NCBI RefSeq assembly: GCF_014982975.1
Contig: NZ_JADCKL010000002.1
Location: forward strand, 421,253 to 485,252
Origin: Claveliimonas monacensis
GTDB taxonomy: Bacteria > Bacillota > Clostridia > Lachnospirales > Lachnospiraceae
Direction: 5' to 3'
Length of the DNA stretch: 64,000 nucleotides
Part shown: positions 58,817 to 64,000 of the stretch, one piece after another
Position numbering within the stretch: position 1 is the first letter of the stretch
Layout of the letters: each line of letters opens with the position of its first letter
Position numbers and translations under genes: made by a program
The notes under the pieces: model-generated
Databases searched by the model: none
What the model was told of the DNA's origin: nothing
What the model saw: only the letters and a program-made list of their open reading frames with translations

Positions 58817-60022
58817 CTAATACAGCATGGCGGCCACTTCCGGGTCCTCCATGTTGTCCGCTGTGATCCATATGTAGCCGGAGTCCACCTCCGCCTCATT
58901 TCCAATCTCCAGAATGGCTCTCGAGCAGGCTACCACTGTGGCGTAGCCCATGCCGTAAGGATTCTGGGCGATAAGCCCTTCCACCAGACCGTCCTCCAGC
59001 GCCTGGGCCTCTTCCTCTGTAGCGTCAAATCCCACAATGCTCATATCTTCTTTCTCCAGCCGCTGGGTGTTCTCCACAGCCGCCATGACTGCCTCTCCGC
59101 TTGTGCCGTAGATGGCTGTGGCATCCGGATTTTTCGCAAAGATATAGTCCATGGCCTCCTCATCGGAGATGTCCTCTGCAGCGACGCGGTTTCCCTCGTC
59201 CTCTATGGGCGCTGCCTCCTGCCCTTCCCTGGCGTAGGTTCCCCCGTTGATCTCGTCTGCGATGGTCTGCTTCAGCTCTTCCAGCTCATCCAGATAGTAG
59301 GTGTTTCCCACAGTGATCCCAGGATGATCTGCCTGCATCTTCTGGGCAAAGCCGTCCACTCTCTCCTGGGTGGTCAGGGACCTGGAGTCGTGGGCAAAGA
59401 TCAGGACTTCCCCTGTATCTCCCATGGTCTCAGCCAGGTGGTCTGCCGCCTCCGCTCCGGCTGCGTCATTGTCCGTGCTGATCTTGGCCATCACGTTCTG
59501 GTAATTGCTCAGAGAGTCGTATGTCACCACAGAAATACCGTTCTCAGCAGCCAGATCAAACTGCACATCCCCGGACTGGGAGTCTATAATGGAGATGCCC
59601 ACGGCCTGGGGATACCGGGCCAGCTCCTCGTCCAGAATATTCACCTGCTCATCCACATCGCCCGCCTCAGAGGGGCCGCTGTACACCATCCGCACCCGGT
59701 CCTCCCCTTTATATCCCAGGGCCTCATTGATATCAGAGACAGCCTTCTCAGCCCCCTCTTTCACCTTGTCCCAGAAATCGCCTCCGGAAGCTTTTCCAAT
59801 GACAGATATATAGGTACCCGCCTCCAGATTCAGTCCTTCCACATTCCCGTAGGCCGAAGGGTCCAGAGCCTCCAGGCGTACCTTCTCCTCGTCCACCTTC
59901 TCCTCTGTCCTGTTGACGGTCGTCGTCTGTTCCTCCCCGTCACCCGTCTTTGTCTGACCGCACCCTGCCAGCGCTACAGCCGCACTGGCCAGAAGTGCCG
60001 AAATTCTCCATAAGCTTCTCAT
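58817..60022 (-). CDS. Substrate-binding lipoprotein of a sugar ABC type (orphan)
   Basis: A 401-aa lipoprotein with lipobox VALAGC (Cys about 21), an acidic linker and a periplasmic-binding-protein type 1 fold (YISVIGKASGGDFWDKVKEGAEKA, NGISVVTYDSLSNY, AAGAEAADHLAETMGDTGEVLIF, ATAIYGTSGEAVMAAVEN, MSIVGFDATEEEAQALEDGLV). No permease or ATPase lies beside it, so it may serve a transporter elsewhere or act as a sensor partner for the kinase. ATG 60022 follows GGAGTG. Divergent from pflB. Confidence 0.88.
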   Translation of the reverse strand: MRSLWRISALLASAAVALAGCGQTKTGDGEEQTTTVNRTEEKVDEEKVRLEALDPSAYGNVEGLNLEAGTYISVIGKASGGDFWDKVKEGAEKAVSDINEALGYKGEDRVRMVYSGPSEAGDVDEQVNILDEELARYPQAVGISIIDSQSGDVQFDLAAENGISVVTYDSLSNYQNVMAKISTDNDAAGAEAADHLAETMGDTGEVLIFAHDSRSLTTQERVDGFAQKMQADHPGITVGNTYYLDELEELKQTIADEINGGTYAREGQEAAPIEDEGNRVAAEDISDEEAMDYIFAKNPDATAIYGTSGEAVMAAVENTQRLEKEDMSIVGFDATEEEAQALEDGLVEGLIAQNPYGMGYATVVACSRAILEIGNEAEVDSGYIWITADNMEDPEVAAMLY

Positions 60023-60146
60023 TTTCTCAACACTCCACATCTTTGAAAAATTGACTACAAACACTATACACCAAAATATTGAAAAAATGTTGAAAAATTT
60101 CTTAAATTTAGCCCATGCCGGGAACTCGTGTATAATTTTTATCATT

Positions 60147-60165
60147 TTTGTATACTGTATACAAA
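60147..60165. promoter_or_regulatory. 19-bp perfect palindrome upstream of the pfl promoter
   Basis: TTTGTATAC, T, GTATACAAA sits 17 bases before the -35 of pflB. TTGTATACAA-like palindromes are typical operators of GntR-family regulators. No regulator gene is adjacent. Confidence 0.55.
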
Positions 60166-60182
60166 TAAATACAATCCATCTA

Positions 60183-60212
60183 TTGACTAAATGATACACG
60201 TTCTCATATAAT
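60183..60212 (+). promoter_or_regulatory. Strong sigma-A promoter of the pfl operon
   Basis: TTGACT (60183-60188), an 18-base spacer and TATAAT (60207-60212), 54 bases before the pflB ATG. Confidence 0.8.
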
Positions 60213-60265
60213 AAGGGCACAACGGATTACCACTGTTACTATTTCACTTTAGAGGAGGATCATAC

Positions 60266-62383
60266 ATGGAAAAAAATTGGATCGCAGAGAGCTGGGACGG
60301 TTTCCGTCCGGGCAGATGGAACCGCACTTCCGTAAATGTGCGCGATTTTATTCAGAATAACTACACACCCTACGAGGGAGATGACTCTTTCCTTACTGGC
60401 CCCACAGAGGCCACCAGAAAGCTCTGGGACCAGGTCATGGAACTCTCAAAGAAAGAGCGTGAGGCAGGCGGCGTCCTGGACATGGACACAAAGATCGTCT
60501 CCGGCATCACCTCCCACGGCCCCGGCTACCTGAACAAGGATCTGGAGCAGATCGTGGGCTTCCAGACAGACAAACCTTTCAAGCGCTCCCTGCAGCCTTT
60601 CGGCGGCATCCGCATGGCCCAGAACGCCTGCCACGAAAATGGCTACGAAGTGGACCCGGAAGTGGTGGAGATCTTCACAAAATACAGGAAGACCCACAAC
60701 CAGGGTGTGTTTGACGTGTACACTCCCGAGATGCGTCTGGCGAGAAAATCAGCCATCATCACCGGTCTTCCGGACGCCTACGGCAGAGGCCGCATCATCG
60801 GCGACTACCGCCGGGTAGCCCTGTATGGAACAGACTGGCTCATTGAGGACAAAAAGCAGCAGCTCGCCACCTCCCTGGTCCGCATGACCGGCGACAACAT
60901 CCGCCTGCGGGAAGAGCTGGCCGAGCAGATCCGGGCCCTGGGCGAGCTGAAAGAACTGGGAGACATCTACGGATTTGACATCAGCAAGCCGGCAAAGAAC
61001 GCAAAGGAGGCCATCCAGTGGCTCTACTTCGGCTATCTGGCAGCTGTCAAGGAGCAGAATGGCGCCGCTATGAGTCTTGGCCGTACTTCCACCTTCCTGG
61101 ACATCTATATCCAGAGAGATCTGGACAGAGGCCTTATCACAGAGGAGCAGGCACAGGAGTATATCGACCACTTCATCATGAAGCTGCGCCTTGTCAAATT
61201 CGCCCGCACACCGGAGTATAATTCCCTCTTCTCCGGGGATCCTACCTGGGTAACAGAGTCCATCGGAGGCGTGGGCATCGACGGGCGTCCGCTGGTGACA
61301 AGGACTTCTTTCCGCTACCTCCACACCCTGGACAACCTGGGCACCGCACCGGAGCCGAACCTGACTGTCCTGTGGTCCACAAGACTTCCCAGGACCTTCA
61401 AGGAGTACTGCGCAAAGATGTCCATCAAGACTTCCTCCATCCAGTACGAGAACGACGATCTGATGCGTGCTACCCACGGCGACGACTACGCCATCGCCTG
61501 CTGTGTTTCCTCCATGCGTGTGGGCAAGGAGATGCAGTTCTTCGGCGCCCGCGCCAACCTGGCAAAATGCCTTCTCTACGCCATCAACGGCGGTGTGGAC
61601 GAGCGCATGAAAGTGCAGGTAGGCCCCAGATACCGCCCGGTGGACACCGAATATCTGGAGTACGACGATGTGATGCAGAAATTTGACGACATGATGGAGT
61701 GGCTGGCAGGTCTCTATGTGAACACCCTGAACGTCATCCACTACATGCACGACAAATACTGCTATGAGAAACTGCAGATGGCCCTCCACGACCGGGAGGT
61801 AAAACGGTACTTCGCCACCGGCATCGCAGGTCTCTCTGTGGTGGCCGACTCCCTGTCCGCCATCAAGTACGCCAAGGTAAAACCCATCCGGGACGAGGAC
61901 GGCCTTGTAGTGGACTACGAGGTGGAGGGAGATTTCCCCAAATACGGAAACAACGACGACAGAGTAGATGAGATCGCTGTGGAGATCGTCCGCACATTCA
62001 TGGACAAGATCCGCAAGCACCACACCTACCGCCACTCCATCCCCACCATGTCCATCCTGACCATCACCTCCAACGTAGTGTACGGCAAGAAGACAGGAAA
62101 CACACCGGACGGAAGAAAGCAGGGCGAGCCTCTGGCTCCCGGCGCCAACCCCATGCACAGACGTGATACCCACGGCGCTCTCGCCTCCCTGGCATCTGTG
62201 GCAAAGATCCCCTTCCGCCACGCCCAGGACGGCATTTCCAACACCTTCTCCATCATTCCGGGGGCTCTTGGAAAAGACGACCGCATCTTCGCCGGCGACC
62301 TGGATATAGACAGGCTGGAAGACGAGTGCGCCAACATGGCATGCAACATCCCCAACATTGAGGAGAGCATTGACAGAGAATAA
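60266..62383 (+). CDS. pflB: Pyruvate formate-lyase large subunit without glycyl-radical domain
   Basis: A 705-aa protein that covers the ten-stranded barrel of formate C-acetyltransferase (pyruvate + CoA to acetyl-CoA + formate). The catalytic Cys pair is Cys412-Cys413 in [20 protein letters not shown]; also present are [53 protein letters not shown] and [16 protein letters not shown]. Intact enzymes have about 740-785 aa and end with RVSGYAVNF plus some 20 residues; here the frame stops after [11 protein letters not shown]. The missing domain is in the next gene. Ribosome site GAGGAGG. Confidence 0.95.
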   Translation: MEKNWIAESWDGFRPGRWNRTSVNVRDFIQNNYTPYEGDDSFLTGPTEATRKLWDQVMELSKKEREAGGVLDMDTKIVSGITSHGPGYLNKDLEQIVGFQTDKPFKRSLQPFGGIRMAQNACHENGYEVDPEVVEIFTKYRKTHNQGVFDVYTPEMRLARKSAIITGLPDAYGRGRIIGDYRRVALYGTDWLIEDKKQQLATSLVRMTGDNIRLREELAEQIRALGELKELGDIYGFDISKPAKNAKEAIQWLYFGYLAAVKEQNGAAMSLGRTSTFLDIYIQRDLDRGLITEEQAQEYIDHFIMKLRLVKFARTPEYNSLFSGDPTWVTESIGGVGIDGRPLVTRTSFRYLHTLDNLGTAPEPNLTVLWSTRLPRTFKEYCAKMSIKTSSIQYENDDLMRATHGDDYAIACCVSSMRVGKEMQFFGARANLAKCLLYAINGGVDERMKVQVGPRYRPVDTEYLEYDDVMQKFDDMMEWLAGLYVNTLNVIHYMHDKYCYEKLQMALHDREVKRYFATGIAGLSVVADSLSAIKYAKVKPIRDEDGLVVDYEVEGDFPKYGNNDDRVDEIAVEIVRTFMDKIRKHHTYRHSIPTMSILTITSNVVYGKKTGNTPDGRKQGEPLAPGANPMHRRDTHGALASLASVAKIPFRHAQDGISNTFSIIPGALGKDDRIFAGDLDIDRLEDECANMACNIPNIEESIDRE

Positions 62384-62416
62384 CAGACAGTACAATTAAG
62401 AAAGGAGAGTAACATT

Positions 62417-62659
62417 ATGGCAGTAAATCAGCAGCAGGTAGACAATCTTGTGGCAATGTTAGACGGTTATGTGGAGCAGGGAGGACACCATCTGAACGTA
62501 AATGTGTTCACCCGCGAGACCCTTCTGGACGCCCAGAAGCACCCGGAGAAATATCCCCAGCTCACCGTGCGTGTATCCGGGTACGCGGTCAACTTCAATA
62601 AGCTGACAAAGGAACAGCAGGACGATGTCATCTCACGTACCTTCCACGAGGGAATGTAA
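62417..62659 (+). CDS. grcA: Separate glycyl-radical domain of pyruvate formate-lyase (GrcA/YfiD-like)
   Basis: An 80-aa protein equal to the C-terminal domain of [40 protein letters not shown], then RVSGYAVNF with the radical Gly55, and [19 protein letters not shown]. In E. coli YfiD/GrcA is a spare part for oxygen-damaged PFL; here the main enzyme has no domain of its own, so this is the obligatory second subunit. It lies 33 bases after pflB with its own AGGAGAG, and its last 35 bases overlap the activase gene. Confidence 0.92.
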   Translation: MAVNQQQVDNLVAMLDGYVEQGGHHLNVNVFTRETLLDAQKHPEKYPQLTVRVSGYAVNFNKLTKEQQDDVISRTFHEGM

Positions 62660-63401
62660 AGGATATATCCACTCCATCGAGAGCTGCGGCACGGTGGACG
62701 GCCCCGGCATACGCTATGTCGTATTTTTCCAGGGCTGTCCCATGAGGTGCCGGTACTGTCACAACCCGGACACCTGGGAGTACGGGAAGGGAACCCTCAT
62801 GAGCGTCCATGAGGTCCTGGAGGGGTTTTATTCCAATCTCCCCTTCTACCGCAACGGCGGCGTGACAGTGACAGGAGGAGAACCCATGATGCAGATGGAC
62901 TTTCTCATCGAACTGTTCCGGGATCTGAAACGAAATCATATCCATACCTGCATCGACTCCTCGGGGATCATGTTCAATCCCCACAGCGAGCGGTTTATGA
63001 CGCAACTTGCAGAACTTTTAGCTCTGACAGACCTGGTACTGCTGGATATCAAGCACATATCCGACGTAAAGCACCAGAGCCTGACCGGCCATTCCAACCG
63101 CCAGATCCTGGCATTTGCCCGGCATCTGGACGAGCAGGGCATCCCCGTGTGGATCCGCCATGTGGTGGTCCCCGGCATCACGCTCTATCGGGAGTATCTG
63201 GAAGGTCTGGGCACCTTCATGGCCTCCCTGCACAATGTGCAGGCTCTGGACGTGCTCCCCTACCACACACTGGGTAAGGTAAAGTATGAAAAGCTGGGCC
63301 TTCCCTATCCCCTGGAGGGAACCCGTGAAGCCACAAAGGAGGAGGCCGCCGCTGCCCGCCAGATCATCCTGGCGGCGTACAAAAAGGCAAAATTGTGCTA
63401 A
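62625..63401 (+). CDS. pflA: Pyruvate formate-lyase activating enzyme (radical SAM)
   Basis: A 258-aa radical SAM enzyme with the CxxxCxxC cluster Cys38, Cys42, Cys45 ([15 protein letters not shown]), the SAM-binding [13 protein letters not shown] and [11 protein letters not shown], and [12 protein letters not shown]. It makes the glycyl radical on Gly55 of the small subunit using SAM and a reduced electron carrier. ATG 62625 within the glycyl-radical gene, so translation is coupled to its substrate gene. A ferredoxin gene follows. Confidence 0.95.
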   Translation: MSSHVPSTRECKGYIHSIESCGTVDGPGIRYVVFFQGCPMRCRYCHNPDTWEYGKGTLMSVHEVLEGFYSNLPFYRNGGVTVTGGEPMMQMDFLIELFRDLKRNHIHTCIDSSGIMFNPHSERFMTQLAELLALTDLVLLDIKHISDVKHQSLTGHSNRQILAFARHLDEQGIPVWIRHVVVPGITLYREYLEGLGTFMASLHNVQALDVLPYHTLGKVKYEKLGLPYPLEGTREATKEEAAAARQIILAAYKKAKLC

Positions 63402-63421
63402 ATTTAGAACATCACTAAGTC

Positions 63422-63450
63422 TTGTATATTTGCAGCTTTTGTATTATTAT
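63422..63450 (+). promoter_or_regulatory. Promoter of the ferredoxin gene
   Basis: TTGTAT (63422-63427), a 17-base spacer and TATTAT (63445-63450), 40 bases before the ferredoxin ATG. Confidence 0.6.
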
Positions 63451-63489
63451 ATGTATAAATAATGACAATAGTCAAAGGAGGAATATATC

Positions 63490-63660
63490 ATGGCACATGT
63501 AATTAGTGATGAGTGCGTAAGCTGTGGCGCTTGCGAAGCTGAATGTCCAGTAGGAGCTATCTCCCAGGGAGCAGATCACTATGAGATCGATGCAGACGCT
63601 TGTGTAGATTGCGGCGCTTGCGCAGCTCAGTGTCCTACAGGAGCTATCTCTCAGGGCTAA
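63490..63660 (+). CDS. 2[4Fe-4S] clostridial-type ferredoxin (56 aa)
   Basis: A 56-aa electron carrier: ISDECVSCGACEAECPVGAI and ADACVDCGACAAQCPTGAI, two complete CxxCxxCxxxCP motifs with the internal symmetry of bacterial ferredoxins. AAAGGAGG lies seven bases before ATG. It may supply the electron to the PFL activase and serve pyruvate and hydrogen metabolism in general. It has its own promoter and terminator. Confidence 0.95.
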   Translation: MAHVISDECVSCGACEAECPVGAISQGADHYEIDADACVDCGACAAQCPTGAISQG

Positions 63661-63710
63661 TCCCAGACGAGAAGTTTTTCTCAGAGATTTATATGAACAT
63701 AGCAAAAAGG

Positions 63711-63748
63711 CGGACTGTCTGCACCTGATGCGGGCGGTCCGTTTTTTC
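63711..63748 (+). terminator. Terminator after the ferredoxin gene
   Basis: CGGACTGTCTGCA (63711-63723) pairs with TGCGGGCGGTCCG (63729-63741) using several G-T pairs, then TTTTTT. Confidence 0.8.
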
Positions 63749-63774
63749 ATTTCAGACAGGGAACCGCTTTGCGC

Positions 63775-63813
63775 AGGATTTTCTTGCAGGGTTTTCTTGT
63801 AGGATTTTCGTAC
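63775..63813. repeat. 13-bp tandem repeat, three copies, in a gene-free end stretch
   Basis: AGGATTTTCTTGC, AGGGTTTTCTTGT and AGGATTTTCGTAC follow one another. The rest of 63749-64000 shows no convincing gene; GGTAGTGTCAAATAAGTTATGA near 63874 has the look of an insertion-sequence end and an AGCCTA/TAGGCT hairpin follows, but nothing confirms an element within the window. Confidence 0.6.
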
Positions 63814-64000
63814 ACGATGCCGACCCCTTTTGACAATCTTGTCCCGGTGTACATGTTATACTCATCTATGTATGGTAGTGTCAAATAAGTTATGAAAAAG
63901 CGAAGCCTAAAAAATAGGCTCCGATTGAACCTTGAAAATCGCAGATATGAAGTTTGATGGCAGCTCACGCCACCCTTGACAGCACACAAAAGCAATGCTC

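Noticed and set aside
60749..62395. A 548-codon minus-strand open frame
   Set aside because: Mirror of pflB with Val/His-rich composition and no recognisable domain.
63818..63880. TTGACA at about 63829 as a promoter for a gene beyond the window
   Set aside because: The nearest TATACT-like box is 21 bases away, too far for a normal sigma-A promoter.
63747..63995. An 82-codon minus-strand frame at the right edge
   Set aside because: No ribosome site, its end is made of the 13-bp repeats, and composition is not protein-like.

Overview
The window reads as chromosome of a Gram-positive, strictly fermentative gut Clostridium, most likely a member of the Lachnospiraceae. This rests on the whiA/rapZ/HPr-like cluster, a short clostridial 2[4Fe-4S] ferredoxin, pyruvate formate-lyase, ClpC with an McsA-like partner, MutS2, YhaM and strong AGGAGG ribosome sites. 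I cannot name a genus from sequence alone. Most genes lie on the minus strand. There is one tRNA (Glu, CTC), no rRNA and no CRISPR array.

Layout. 1-2.7 kb is an accessory edge: the 5' part of an MmeI-like type IIG restriction-modification gene, a duplicated non-coding block, a small HTH regulator and a RelE/ParE toxin-antitoxin pair. 2.8-8.8 kb is housekeeping: tRNA-Glu, a lipid kinase, a Crh-like HPr, whiA, rapZ, murB, a sigma-factor-like orphan and a CwlC-like amidase. 8.9-15 kb is a catabolic island for four-carbon sugar acids (DeoR regulator, YcxB-like protein, KdgT-family permease, DUF1537 kinase, PdxA2 dehydrogenase) with a divergent triose-phosphate-isomerase-like gene; TTTCGTTT repeats fill the divergent promoter. 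15-19.7 kb is a MoxR ATPase / VWA / leucine-rich-repeat / DUF3783 operon followed by a collapsed GH43 gene. 19.9-34.6 kb holds an Rpn-type nuclease, a NahK-like sugar kinase, YitT, an HD hydrolase, MarR, McsA-ClpC, an MFS carrier, a GNAT, an AGCS symporter, TelA-XpaC and a pentapeptide protein.

34.6-50 kb is the accessory zone: a complete type III restriction-modification system (Res, Mod and a small winged-helix-like partner, with a 14-bp tandem repeat before mod), then a graveyard of deletion-scarred fragments (sigma-like gene, 3' end of fic, 5' end of a phage portal gene, phage DNA polymerase pieces, 5' end of a DUF4062 gene, KilA-N, and a RumA-type tail fused to an unrelated membrane protein). 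After it come small immunity-like genes (ankyrin, DUF600-like), two lipoproteins, a TnpV-like remnant and an orphan ParB.

50-64 kb returns to core genes: RlmCD, YhaM, an HtrA-like protein that has lost its catalytic His and Asp, MutS2, a two-component system, an orphan sugar-binding lipoprotein, and the pyruvate formate-lyase locus. That locus is the most striking feature. The large subunit stops before the glycyl-radical domain, which is encoded by a separate 80-codon gene directly downstream, followed by the activase and a ferredoxin. It therefore looks like a two-subunit pyruvate formate-lyase.
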